DNA from: Meishania sp964351985
GTDB taxonomy: Bacteria; Bacteroidota; Bacteroidia; Flavobacteriales; Flavobacteriaceae
Direction: 5' to 3'
Length of the DNA stretch: 64,000 nucleotides
NCBI GenBank assembly: GCA_964351985.1
Contig: CAYGPR010000001.1
Location: forward strand, 178,630-242,629
Shown here piece after piece: positions 52,992 to 61,619 of the stretch. The position numbers and the translations under genes were made by a program. Below the pieces are notes generated by a model. The model saw nothing but the letters and a program-made list of their open reading frames with translations. It ran no database searches and was not told the origin of the DNA. Within the stretch, counting starts at the first letter, position 1; every line of letters begins with the position of its first letter.

Positions 52992-55900
52992 TTGCAAAAA
53001 TACCACAACATACTTATAAAACTAAACCACTTTATCAAGCGCTATTATACCAAAATGCTTGTCAAGGGTACTTTGTTGTTTTTGGTGTTAGGGCTGTTGT
53101 TTTTTTTCATCATTTTAGGAGTGGAGTATTTTTTATGGCTTAATTCAACGGGCCGCTTTTTACTTTTTATGGCCTTTGTAGTTATTGAAGTTTATCTCCT
53201 CTTCCGATATATTTTGACCCCTGCGTTCTATTTGTTCAAAATCAAAAAAGGCATAAGCAAGAAACAGGCCTCTGTAATGATTGGCAGGCATTTTCCAGAA
53301 GTGGGCGATAAGCTTTTGAACTTGTTGGATCTTGCCGAAGACCAACGGCAATCAGAATTGTTGCTGGCAAGTATCGAGCAACGCTCGGAGAACCTAAATC
53401 CGATACCTTTTGTAAAAGCTGTCGATTTCAAAGAGAGCTGGAAATATGCTAAGTATCTGGCCATACCGGCATTGATTTTAGGGCAGATATGGATTTCCGG
53501 TAATCTTAGAACCTTTTTTGGGTCGTATGAGCGGGTTGTGAATTACGATATGGCCTACGAACCACCGGCTCCTTTTCGGTTTACACTGTTGTCACCAAAA
53601 CTTGACGTTCTCGAAAGCGAGTCCTATACGGCTCAAGTCGTTACTGATGGCGAAGTCCGACCTGAGGATGTCTATATCGTTGTCGATGGACAGGAATTTT
53701 TGTTGCAGGAACAAAATGGAATGTATCAACATGTGTTTTCGCCACCTTTAAAAAACGTCAGCTTCTATTTTAGGGCGAACGGTATAAAATCAACGGAGTA
53801 TAGATTGAATGTATTAAAAGCTCCTTCGATTCAAGACTTTAAGTTGGTTTTAGAGTATCCAAGATATATCAATAAACAAAATGAAACCTTGAAAAGTACC
53901 GGAAACGCTACGTTTCCGGAAGGCACCAAAGTCACTTGGCAGATTGAGGGACAACATACCGATGGGGTCGATTTGATTACCAAGGATACTATGGAGGCCT
54001 TTGAGAAGGACGCCGGTGAATTCGGATTGTCAAAACGCATTTATGCCAACTTCCCGTACCAAATAGCTACGTCAAACCAGAACGTAGCCAATTATGAGAA
54101 ACTTGATTATCAGTTTACCGTAATTAGAGATGCGTACCCTTCCATCAAGGCCAATCAAGTTCTGGATTCGTTGAATCCAAATATTTCATATTATGTGGGT
54201 GAGGCCTCCGATGATTACAAACTGTCTAAAATTAGACTGGTATGCTATTCTGATTTGGATAGTGAGGACAAACAAATAATTGAATTGGCAGCACCGAATA
54301 CCAATTTTGACCAATTCTACTACACATTCCCGTCTGGACTCCAATTAGAGGAAGGGAAACAATATAGCTTCTATTTCGAGGCTGTGGATAATGATGCGAT
54401 ACATAAGGGGAAATCCTCTAAAAGCCAAGTTTTTACTACGCTTTTACTGAACGAAGATCAATTGCGCAATAAAGAACTTGAGTCACAACAATCTATTATC
54501 CATAATATGGACAAGTCTCTGGAGAAGTTCAAGGAACAGAAAGAGACCCTGGAAGAAATTAATGCGGGACAGAAGGAAAAGAGCCAATTAAACTTCAATG
54601 ACCAGAACCAGATTAAGGATTTTCTCAAGAAACAGCAGCAACAGGAAAACCTGATGCAGAAGTTCAGCAAGCAGCTGAAAGAGAATTTGGATAAAGAAAA
54701 CACGGAGGACAAGCTCAACCAATTATTAAAAGAACGTTTAGAACGTCAGGAAATCGAAGCCAAGAAGAACGAGAAATTATTGGAAGAATTAAACAAGATC
54801 GCTGACAAAATTGACAAGGAAGAACTAGCCAAGCGCTTAGAAGAATTAGCTAAGAAACAACAGAATAGCGAACGTAGTTTGGAGCAATTGTTGGAACTGA
54901 CCAAACGGTATTATGTGACGGAAAAAGCATCGCAATTGGCCAAAGATTTAGAGAGTTTGGCCAAAAAACAAGAAGTGCTATCCAAAGTAAAGTTGGGTGA
55001 GGAGTTTTCGAATGAAGAGCAGGAAAAATTGAATGATGAGTTTGAAAATATAGCCAAAGAGCTAGAGGAATTGAAAAAAGATAATGAAAATTTAAAAAAA
55101 CCATTGGATTTGGAAGTTGATGAACCCAAGACGAAAAGCATCAAAAAGGACCAGCAGGATGCTTTAGAGGAAATTAACAAGCATCAGGGAGCGGAAGAAT
55201 CGTCACAATCTTCCGAAAGGCAAGATAGTGCCAATAAGGCTAAGCAAAAGCAAAAGTCGGCAGCGCAAAAAATGAAGGAAATGAGCGAACAGTTGGGCGC
55301 ATCATCTTCCTCGGGTGGTGGCGGTACTACAACGGAGGAAGATGCTGAAATGTTGCGCCAAGTACTGGACAATTTGATAACCTTTTCTTTTAAACAGGAA
55401 AACCTTTTCGAGAGTATAGAAACAGAAGATAGAGATATTTCCCAGTTTTCAGGGACAGTGCGCAAGCAGCAGGAACTGCGCGATTTGTTCGAACATGTAG
55501 ACGATAGTCTTTTTGCCCTATCGTTACGGCGTGCCGAACTTAGTGAGTTTGTTAATGAGCAGATTACCGAGGTGTATTACAACATCGACAAGTCCCTTGA
55601 GAGTATGGCCGAAAGTCAAATTTACCAAGGGGTTTCGTATCAGAAGTATGTATTGAACGCATCCAATAGTTTGGCCGACTTTTTAGCTAAAATATTGGAC
55701 AATATGCAACAGAATATGCAGATGGGCCAGGGCCAGGGAGATGGTGAAGACTTTCAATTACCGGACATCATCAAGGGCCAAGGCGAAGTAAAGGAAAAAA
55801 TGGAGGGTATGGGCAAGTCTGGGCAGGGCAAGCCTCAACAAGGAGAAGGTAAGGGACAACAAGGCGAGGGAGAACAGGAAGGGGATGGGAAGCCCAAAGC

Positions 55901-56474
55901 TGGAGAGGGTGATCAACCCGGAGAAGGAGAAAAGCTAGGCGAGGGACAGAATGGGGAGTCGGGACAAGATGGACAGGAGGGAAAGAATGGCAACGGCCAA
56001 CCAGGTAATCAAGACGGACAGTCAGGAGGTCAGGGAGGTAGACAAACTAGCGAAGAGGAGTTGAAGGAGATTTATGAGATTTATAAGACACAGCAAATGC
56101 TACGGCAACAGTTGGAACAACAACTACAAGACATGATCAATAGTGGAGACCGAAAATTAGGGGAGAAGCTGATTCGGCAAATGGAGGATTTTGAAAACGA
56201 TCTGTTGGAAAATGGAGTGACCCAACGAAGTCTTAGTAAGATCAATAATATTCAATACGAGCTTTTAAAGTTGGAAAATGCTGCTTTAAAACAAGGAAAG
56301 AAGAAGGAGCGGGAGAGCAACACCAATGAAAATAGTTTCCAGAATCCGATTACTACGAAACCCTCATTGCTGGAGAACTATCGTAATGAAATAGAAATTT
56401 TAAATCGACAAGCCTTACCTTTGCGCCAAAATTTTCAGACCAAGGTCAAGGAGTATTTTAAGAGCGATGATTGA
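52992..56474 (+). CDS. DUF4175-type large membrane protein with coiled coil and Gln/Gly-rich region
   Basis: A 1160-residue protein. I accept the TTG start (QKYHNILIKLNHFIKRYYTK) because the region before the ATG at 53055 looks like the conserved N-terminus of this family. Two hydrophobic helices (about residues 23-70) and one near 150 place it in the membrane. A beta-rich periplasmic part follows (about 190-490), then a very long charged coiled coil (about 490-780, rich in Glu, Lys, Gln and Leu). A Gly/Gln/Glu-rich low-complexity stretch is at about 910-1020, and a helical end completes it. The family is frequently found in Bacteroidota beside MoxR/batA-type and ybeY-mnmG genes, but its function is not known. 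It overlaps ybeY by eight bases. Confidence 0.85.
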   Translation: MQKYHNILIKLNHFIKRYYTKMLVKGTLLFLVLGLLFFFIILGVEYFLWLNSTGRFLLFMAFVVIEVYLLFRYILTPAFYLFKIKKGISKKQASVMIGRHFPEVGDKLLNLLDLAEDQRQSELLLASIEQRSENLNPIPFVKAVDFKESWKYAKYLAIPALILGQIWISGNLRTFFGSYERVVNYDMAYEPPAPFRFTLLSPKLDVLESESYTAQVVTDGEVRPEDVYIVVDGQEFLLQEQNGMYQHVFSPPLKNVSFYFRANGIKSTEYRLNVLKAPSIQDFKLVLEYPRYINKQNETLKSTGNATFPEGTKVTWQIEGQHTDGVDLITKDTMEAFEKDAGEFGLSKRIYANFPYQIATSNQNVANYEKLDYQFTVIRDAYPSIKANQVLDSLNPNISYYVGEASDDYKLSKIRLVCYSDLDSEDKQIIELAAPNTNFDQFYYTFPSGLQLEEGKQYSFYFEAVDNDAIHKGKSSKSQVFTTLLLNEDQLRNKELESQQSIIHNMDKSLEKFKEQKETLEEINAGQKEKSQLNFNDQNQIKDFLKKQQQQENLMQKFSKQLKENLDKENTEDKLNQLLKERLERQEIEAKKNEKLLEELNKIADKIDKEELAKRLEELAKKQQNSERSLEQLLELTKRYYVTEKASQLAKDLESLAKKQEVLSKVKLGEEFSNEEQEKLNDEFENIAKELEELKKDNENLKKPLDLEVDEPKTKSIKKDQQDALEEINKHQGAEESSQSSERQDSANKAKQKQKSAAQKMKEMSEQLGASSSSGGGGTTTEEDAEMLRQVLDNLITFSFKQENLFESIETEDRDISQFSGTVRKQQELRDLFEHVDDSLFALSLRRAELSEFVNEQITEVYYNIDKSLESMAESQIYQGVSYQKYVLNASNSLADFLAKILDNMQQNMQMGQGQGDGEDFQLPDIIKGQGEVKEKMEGMGKSGQGKPQQGEGKGQQGEGEQEGDGKPKAGEGDQPGEGEKLGEGQNGESGQDGQEGKNGNGQPGNQDGQSGGQGGRQTSEEELKEIYEIYKTQQMLRQQLEQQLQDMINSGDRKLGEKLIRQMEDFENDLLENGVTQRSLSKINNIQYELLKLENAALKQGKKKERESNTNENSFQNPITTKPSLLENYRNEIEILNRQALPLRQNFQTKVKEYFKSDD

Positions 56475-56886
56475 TTTTCATTACGAGACAGATTTTAGTA
56501 TATCTTCCGAAACACATTATGCCGATTGGATTTGTAGGGTAGTGACTTCTGAGGATAGTAATGTAGGGCCATTAGAGTATGTTTTTTGTGATGACGACTA
56601 CCTGCTCAAAATCAATCAAAAATATCTTAATCATGACACGTACACCGATATTATTTCCTTTGATTATTCAACCGCGCGAGAGGTGTCCGGCGACATATTT
56701 ATTTCGGTGAACAGATTAAAGGACAATGCCCGAAAGTACAAAACTAGCTTTGAGAAAGAGCTGCGCAGAGTGATGGTTCATGGTGTATTGCATTTTCTTG
56801 GCTATAATGATAAGTCTGATAGGGAAAGGGATATCATGCGAAGAAAGGAAGAGGAGAAAATTAGAATGTTCCACGTGGAACAATAG
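56467..56886 (+). CDS. ybeY: Endoribonuclease YbeY (rRNA maturation factor)
   Basis: A 139-residue UPF0054 family protein. EYVFCDDDYLLKINQKYLNHDTYTDIISFDYS and GDIFISVNRLKDNARKYKTSFEKELRRVMVHGVLHFLGYNDKS are conserved. The zinc motif is His105-x3-His109-x4-Asn114-Asp115; the third His of HxxxHxxGYxH is replaced by Asn-Asp, a known variant in Bacteroidota. It processes the 3' end of 16S rRNA and takes part in ribosome quality control. It overlaps the DUF4175 gene by eight bases. Its last six residues MFHVEQ come from the parS palindrome at 56867-56882. Confidence 0.95.
   Translation: MIDFHYETDFSISSETHYADWICRVVTSEDSNVGPLEYVFCDDDYLLKINQKYLNHDTYTDIISFDYSTAREVSGDIFISVNRLKDNARKYKTSFEKELRRVMVHGVLHFLGYNDKSDRERDIMRRKEEEKIRMFHVEQ
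56867..56882. other. parS centromere-like site (TGTTCCACGTGGAACA), copy 1
   Basis: A perfect 16-base palindrome equal to the known ParB-binding parS form TGTTCCACGTGGAACA. It lies at the end of ybeY and encodes its last residues, just before mnmG. parS sites bind ParB and seed chromosome segregation. Confidence 0.85.
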
Positions 56887-56891
56887 AGGAT

Positions 56892-58760
56892 ATGTTTGCA
56901 GAAGAGTACGATGTGATAGTTGTTGGAGGTGGGCATGCCGGTGCTGAGGCCGCGGCCGCGGCTTCCAATATGGGGTCAAAGACTTTGTTGATTACTATGA
57001 ACCTACAGACTATAGGGCAAATGTCATGTAACCCCGCAATGGGGGGAATTGCAAAAGGGCAGATTGTTCGTGAAATCGATGCCTTAGGGGGTTATAGTGG
57101 AATCGTCACCGATAAGTCCGCCATTCAGTTTAAGATGTTAAACAAATCGAAGGGCCCCGCAATGTGGAGTCCGCGCGCACAGAATGATAGAATGCGTTTT
57201 GCTGAAGAGTGGCGTTTGATGTTGGAGAACACTCCGAATTGTGATTTTTATCAAGAGATGGTCAAAGGCTTGTTGATTGAAGGAGACAAAGTAGTTGGGG
57301 TCCGTACTTCTCTCGGGATTGACATAAAAGGGAAGGCGGTAGTATTGACCAACGGTACTTTTTTGAACGGACTGATTCATATAGGGGATAAACAGTTCGG
57401 AGGTGGTAGGGCAGGTGAGAAGGCTGCAACGGGCATTACCGAACAGCTTACCGATATCGGTTTTGAAAGTGGACGAATGAAGACCGGAACTCCTCCTAGG
57501 GTCGATGGGCGATCTTTGGACTATTCTAAGATGATTGTTCAGCCCGGTGATGAACGACCCGAGAAATTCTCTTATTTAGACACCGAGGTCTTGACAAGAC
57601 AGCGAGATTGCCATATGAGCCATACTAGTGCTCTCGTTCATGATTTATTGAAGGAAGGCTTTGACCGTTCCCCCATGTTCAATGGCCGTATCAAAAGTAT
57701 TGGACCTAGATATTGTCCTTCCATTGAGGATAAAATTAATCGTTTCGCTGATAAGGATAGTCATCAACTATTTGTAGAACCTGAAGGCTGGGACACGGTT
57801 GAAGTTTATGTTAATGGTTTCTCTACATCCTTACCTGAAGATGTACAGTTCAAGGCACTACGCTCTGTAAAGGGGTTTGAGAATGTGAAATTTTTTAGAC
57901 CTGGTTACGCCATTGAATATGACTATTTTCCACCAACACAGTTGAAACACACCCTTGAGACAAAGTTGATAAACAACCTCTATTTCGCAGGTCAGATAAA
58001 TGGAACTACGGGGTATGAGGAAGCGGCATCTCAAGGACTCATGGCAGGAATCAATGCTCATTTAAAGTTAAACGAAAAAGACCCCTTTATTTTAAAACGA
58101 GATGAAGCTTATATTGGAGTTTTGATTGACGACTTGATAACAAAAGGCACCGAAGAGCCATATAGAATGTTTACTTCGCGTGCCGAGTACCGTACATTGT
58201 TACGGCAGGATAATGCTGATTTGAGATTGACGCCCAAAGGATTTGAAATCGGTTTGGCAAAGGAGGTGCGATTACAGCGTATGGAATCTAAAAAAAGAAA
58301 GTCCGATGCTTTCGTTAGTTTTTTTAGGGAAACAAGCATTCTACCGGAGGATATCAATCCGATATTGGAAAGTCTGGATTCTTCCTTGGTCAAACAATCG
58401 GATAAAATGTTCAAGGTCTTTTCAAGGCCCAAGGTTACTATGGAGCACATGCTTCAATTGGATTCGGTTTCTAACTTTGTTGAGCAACATGAGTTGGATA
58501 GGGAAGTGCTCGAGCAAACTGAAGTTCAAGTAAAATATTCCGGATATATAGCAAAGGAAAAAACAAATGCCGACAAGTTACATCGTTTGGAAAATGTAAA
58601 AATCCCTGAGAATTTCGACTATTCAAAACTTAAGTCCCTTTCTTTTGAAGCGCGGGAAAAGCTCAAGGCTATTCAGCCTGTCACTATTTCTCAAGCTTCA
58701 CGTATTAGTGGGGTTTCGCCCTCTGACATTAGTGTGCTATTGGTCTTTTTGGGCAGATAG
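56892..58760 (+). CDS. mnmG: tRNA uridine-5-carboxymethylaminomethyl modification enzyme MnmG (GidA)
   Basis: A 622-residue FAD enzyme. The dinucleotide fold DVIVVGGGHAGAEAAAAASNMGSKTLLITM is at the N-terminus, then GQMSCNPAMGGIAKGQIVREIDALGG (conserved Cys-Asn-Pro), GTFLNGLIHIGDKQFGGGRAGE and KTGTPPRV. The middle has LYFAGQINGTTGYEEAASQGLMAGINA, and the C-terminal helical domain ends ISQASRISGVSPSDISVLLVFLGR. With MnmE it makes cmnm5 or nm5 modifications at wobble U34 of tRNAs. It starts five bases after ybeY. Two parS sites flank the gene, typical of a location near the replication origin. Confidence 0.97.
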   Translation: MFAEEYDVIVVGGGHAGAEAAAAASNMGSKTLLITMNLQTIGQMSCNPAMGGIAKGQIVREIDALGGYSGIVTDKSAIQFKMLNKSKGPAMWSPRAQNDRMRFAEEWRLMLENTPNCDFYQEMVKGLLIEGDKVVGVRTSLGIDIKGKAVVLTNGTFLNGLIHIGDKQFGGGRAGEKAATGITEQLTDIGFESGRMKTGTPPRVDGRSLDYSKMIVQPGDERPEKFSYLDTEVLTRQRDCHMSHTSALVHDLLKEGFDRSPMFNGRIKSIGPRYCPSIEDKINRFADKDSHQLFVEPEGWDTVEVYVNGFSTSLPEDVQFKALRSVKGFENVKFFRPGYAIEYDYFPPTQLKHTLETKLINNLYFAGQINGTTGYEEAASQGLMAGINAHLKLNEKDPFILKRDEAYIGVLIDDLITKGTEEPYRMFTSRAEYRTLLRQDNADLRLTPKGFEIGLAKEVRLQRMESKKRKSDAFVSFFRETSILPEDINPILESLDSSLVKQSDKMFKVFSRPKVTMEHMLQLDSVSNFVEQHELDREVLEQTEVQVKYSGYIAKEKTNADKLHRLENVKIPENFDYSKLKSLSFEAREKLKAIQPVTISQASRISGVSPSDISVLLVFLGR

Positions 58761-58762
58761 TT

Positions 58763-58790
58763 CCATATTGTTCCACGTGGAACAATATGG
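58763..58790. other. parS site, copy 2, within a 28-bp perfect palindrome
   Basis: TGTTCCACGTGGAACA (58769-58784) is extended by CCATAT/ATATGG arms to a perfect 28-base palindrome just after mnmG. It is the same core as copy 1. It could also form a hairpin, but no T tract follows. Confidence 0.85.
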
Positions 58791-58905
58791 TATTTGTCGC
58801 TACAAGACTATTGAGAAATCTCCAATAGATGAAACTTTCAACTAGAATTTTTTCGTATTGGCGTAATTTTTGATAGCAAGAGTACCATATTGAACGGCCA
58901 ACTTT

Positions 58906-59454
58906 ATGACTCGAATAGTACCATTAGTCTTAGTAGTTTTTCTTTTTCAATCGTGTATTCCCTTACGTATTGCTCCTGATATTGATGACTATAAAGTCAC
59001 CAAGGGAAAGAAGTTCAAAAGAAGTCTCCCAAAGCGATTCATGTTCGTTTTCGAAGATTCAAAAGACGTCAACCATTTCTATAACTATGTGAACACAAAA
59101 TTCGCCCTGAACGACGAAAACGTTTATGACGATATTCCGTTTCGATTGAACGGAGCACAATACTTCTTTTCCTTTTATGAGGTCGAGATACCCGATAAGA
59201 CTTTAAATCTTTTCCCGGTATTATTCAGTGCTGCCTTAAATGCCGCTTTAGGAAATGATGAGGATGATATTTCCGAACCTACAGAAGTACGGCTTGATAA
59301 TTTTTATATTGCCATTGAGGTGTACAGCGATTTAGAAAACGATTGCCTCTCCATAGAATCACTTTCAAGGGAAGCCGTTTTAAAGTATCTTCGTGCTTTA
59401 AAGAACGAATACCTGACCACCCATAATTACAATGAAGTCGTATTTAAGAACTAA
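58906..59454 (+). CDS. Small lipoprotein of unknown function
   Basis: A 182-residue protein with a lipoprotein signal (VPLVLVVFLFQSC, lipobox FQSC). The mature part is mixed alpha/beta: YKVTKGKKFKRSLPKRFMFVFEDSKDVNHFYNYVNTKF, then YYFSFYEVEIPDKTL-like, ending in helical SLSREAVLKYLRALKNEYLTTHNYNEVVFKN. I do not recognise the family. It is between mnmG and a methyltransferase gene, and its last 23 bases overlap the start of the latter. It is likely outer-membrane-attached or periplasmic. Co-expression with the methyltransferase is probable because of the overlap. Confidence 0.75.
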   Translation: MTRIVPLVLVVFLFQSCIPLRIAPDIDDYKVTKGKKFKRSLPKRFMFVFEDSKDVNHFYNYVNTKFALNDENVYDDIPFRLNGAQYFFSFYEVEIPDKTLNLFPVLFSAALNAALGNDEDDISEPTEVRLDNFYIAIEVYSDLENDCLSIESLSREAVLKYLRALKNEYLTTHNYNEVVFKN

Positions 59455-60259
59455 AGACCATTCTGTTTCGCAGGAAGATTTCGAACTATTGTACGACGAA
59501 AATTTGGATATGTTGGTTACGCGACCCGTACCCAATAATCTTGAAGACTACTACAAAAGCGATAGCTATATTTCCCATACCGATTCTCGAAAGACTTTGG
59601 TCGACAAGATATATCATACTGTCAAAAGTTTTAGTTCATGGAGAAAATTAGGTCTTATCAATAATTATGCTTCGGACGCAAAAAAAATCTTGGATGTTGG
59701 GGCGGGCACAGGTGAATTTTTGATGGCCGCGAAAAGAAGAGGATGGGAAACATGTGGTGTAGAGCCGAACCAAGATGCAAGAATGCGTGCTAGGGAAAAG
59801 AAAGTAGAGTTGTTGCCCAATATGGAATCGTTACCTGGCGAGAAGTTCCAGGTCATAACACTTTGGCACGTGTTGGAACACCTGCCCGATCTTGAAAACC
59901 AAATATTGAAGTTGATTTGGCACCTAGAAGAAGGAGGGACTCTTTTCATTGCAGTACCAAATTTTAACTCTTTTGACGCAAAACACTATCAAGAGTTTTG
60001 GGCGGCCTATGATGTGCCTAGACATCTCTGGCACTTTTCGCGAACTTCAATGGATAGATTGTTCTCAAAACACGGTTTTCAAGTTGTGAAAACCAAGCCG
60101 TTGATTTTTGATTCGTTTTATGTGTCTCTTCTGTCGGAAAAGTATAAGACGGGCAAACAGAATTTTTTTAAGGCCTTTTCCATTGGGTTGCGTTCCAATA
60201 TTAGCGCATGGGCGACCAAGGAGTATTCTTCTTTACTATATATCCTTCAAAAGGATTAA
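59432..60259 (+). CDS. Class I SAM-dependent methyltransferase
   Basis: A 275-residue methyltransferase. Motif I is KKILDVGAGTGEFLMAAKRRG, motif II is TCGVEPNQDARMRAREK, and ITLWHVLEHLPDLENQILKLIWHLEEGGTLFIAVPNFNSFDAKHYQEFWAAYDVPRHLWHFS carries the post-motif segments of the ubiquinone/glycolipid-type methyltransferase family. The substrate is not evident. The start within the lipoprotein gene is the most convincing, as KSYLRTKDHSVSQEDFELLYDENLDMLVTRPVP is a conserved N-terminus in these flavobacterial proteins. It is the last gene of the ybeY-mnmG run before a 360-base gap. Confidence 0.9.
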   Translation: MKSYLRTKDHSVSQEDFELLYDENLDMLVTRPVPNNLEDYYKSDSYISHTDSRKTLVDKIYHTVKSFSSWRKLGLINNYASDAKKILDVGAGTGEFLMAAKRRGWETCGVEPNQDARMRAREKKVELLPNMESLPGEKFQVITLWHVLEHLPDLENQILKLIWHLEEGGTLFIAVPNFNSFDAKHYQEFWAAYDVPRHLWHFSRTSMDRLFSKHGFQVVKTKPLIFDSFYVSLLSEKYKTGKQNFFKAFSIGLRSNISAWATKEYSSLLYILQKD

Positions 60260-60620
60260 AATTCATTTTAAGGCCATTTCCAGAGTTTTTTGACAAGGAA
60301 GGTATAAAACCCTTTGAGGAAAGAAATGAAGGCATTTCGTTGGTTTTTATAAAGCCGCTTACGATAGTCTTAAACTATAGTTACCGTAAATAAATATAAT
60401 TTTTCTCTATTTAGTGTTTTTTTGCTTTTAATTTAAAATTTGACACTTTTTGAATTTCATCGAGTAAATCCATTATGATCGGTTTGATGTCTGAACGTAC
60501 AAAAAGAAAAATTGCACGATAAGTTTAGAAAAGCTTTGTTACTTTTGCCCAACTTTTAAAAACCTAACGAACAAGAAACAAGTGGGTCTCTATTCTGTGG
60601 AAATAAAAAACGGAAGTACT
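60260..60620. other. Gap between the methyltransferase and OmpH-like gene
   Basis: No supported gene. A short frame (60208-60393) runs out of the methyltransferase end but has no ribosome site and a composition unlike coding sequence. The useful content is the promoter box at 60540-60547 for the downstream lipoprotein. Confidence 0.5.
60540..60547 (+). promoter_or_regulatory. -7 promoter box for the OmpH-like gene
   Basis: TACTTTTG matches TAnnTTTG exactly. It is 73 bases before ATG 60621. TTG at 60512 is about 25 bases upstream, slightly longer than usual spacing. Confidence 0.5.
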
Positions 60621-61127
60621 ATGAAGAATGTATTATGGTTCGTGTTGATTTTGCTAATGGCATCTTGCGAACAACAAAAAATCGGATTCGTTGACAATGT
60701 AAGGTTGATGGACGAGTATCAAGAAAAAATCGATGTCGAGGCAAAATTCAAGTCCAAGGCCGACGCTTTGACCAAAAAAAGGGATAGTATCTCACAAGCA
60801 TTTCAAATAGAAGCCCAGGCATTTCAGACGAAGGCACAGAAAATGTCTCAGACCAAGGCTCAAGAGGAATACAATATTATGCAGCAAAAGGGTCAGTTTA
60901 TAGGCCAACAGCTGCAACAAGAGGACCAACAACTTCAGGCATCCGGGCAAACCGAAATGGACAGTATCGTAAGCAAGGTTAAAAAAGAGATCAAGGCGTA
61001 CGGAAAGGCCAATGGGTACACCTATATCTTAGGCGGTGGAGATGGCGGCAGCGTTCTTTACGGTACAGATGCGAACGACCTTACCGATGAAGTCGTAAAA
61101 ATCTTGAACGACAAATACAAAAAGTAG
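60621..61127 (+). CDS. OmpH/Skp family periplasmic chaperone-like lipoprotein
   Basis: I use ATG 60621 rather than an upstream GTG because it places a lipobox MASC at the end of a good signal (MKNVLWFVLILLMASC). The mature about 150 residues start KIGFVDNVRLMDEYQEK, the OmpH/Skp beginning, followed by a long helix rich in Gln and Lys (FQIEAQAFQTKAQKMSQTKAQEEYNIMQQKGQFIGQQLQQEDQQLQ), then YGKANGYTYILGGGDGGSVLYGTDANDLTDEVVKILN. Skp-type proteins hold unfolded outer membrane proteins in the periplasm. A lipid anchor is seen in some Bacteroidota homologues. A strong terminator follows directly. Confidence 0.92.
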   Translation: MKNVLWFVLILLMASCEQQKIGFVDNVRLMDEYQEKIDVEAKFKSKADALTKKRDSISQAFQIEAQAFQTKAQKMSQTKAQEEYNIMQQKGQFIGQQLQQEDQQLQASGQTEMDSIVSKVKKEIKAYGKANGYTYILGGGDGGSVLYGTDANDLTDEVVKILNDKYKK

Positions 61128-61145
61128 AATCGTTATTCACATAAG

Positions 61146-61178
61146 AAAAAGCCCCAACAAGAGTTGGGGCTTTTTTTA
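61146..61178. terminator. Bidirectional terminator between OmpH-like and DoxX genes
   Basis: AAAAAGCCCCAAC-AAGA-GTTGGGGCTTTTT is a perfect GC-rich stem with flanking A and T runs. It serves both convergent genes. Confidence 0.92.
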
Positions 61179-61574
61179 GGGCTGTAATAGAAAGACCAAA
61201 AAAACAGCGGGTATAAAATAAATAACTATAGTTTTGGCCCCTTCGTAATCCTTTGCCATGCGTTGACCGAATAAAAGCATCAAGAGCGAAATACAAGACG
61301 TAATCGCACCGTACAAGGCCATCTCACCTCTGCCGATAAATATAATTTGAAATAGCCCTATCAAGCAAAGTACGCCGGCCAGTATCTCTGCCAACAATAC
61401 GGTAGCCAGCATACCCGGTACCATACCTCTCATTGGGGTCTTCGAAAAGTGGTCCGTCAACCACGATAAATTTCCCTTCCAATCCAAAACTTTGTCGATT
61501 CCGCTTTGAAGAAAGGTTATAGCCAGAAAGATAAGTAGAAGAATTTCGGTGGAATTTTCAATCATGATTTCCAT
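61176..61574 (-). CDS. DoxX family membrane protein
   Basis: A 132-residue protein with four membrane helices. EILLLIFLAITFLQSGIDKVLDWKGNLSWLTDHFSKTPMRG is typical of DoxX-like proteins of Bacteroidota, with helix 1 ending in the Gly-x-Asp-Lys segment. VLLAEILAGVLCLIGLFQIIFIG, AITSCISLLMLLFGQRMAKDYEGA and VIYFIPAVFLVFLLQ follow. The role is unknown in this group; some members act in thiosulfate:quinone oxidation or redox stress. It is the last gene of a two-gene minus-strand unit with holB. Confidence 0.88.
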   Translation of the reverse strand: MEIMIENSTEILLLIFLAITFLQSGIDKVLDWKGNLSWLTDHFSKTPMRGMVPGMLATVLLAEILAGVLCLIGLFQIIFIGRGEMALYGAITSCISLLMLLFGQRMAKDYEGAKTIVIYFIPAVFLVFLLQP

Positions 61575-61619
61575 ATTGTTTTGTTTTTCCGGTTAATGAA
61601 TTCTATTAGATGCCTCTTA

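Noticed and set aside
60208..60393. A 61-codon frame after the methyltransferase
   Set aside because: It starts inside the methyltransferase gene, lacks a convincing ribosome site, and its translation shows no conserved pattern.
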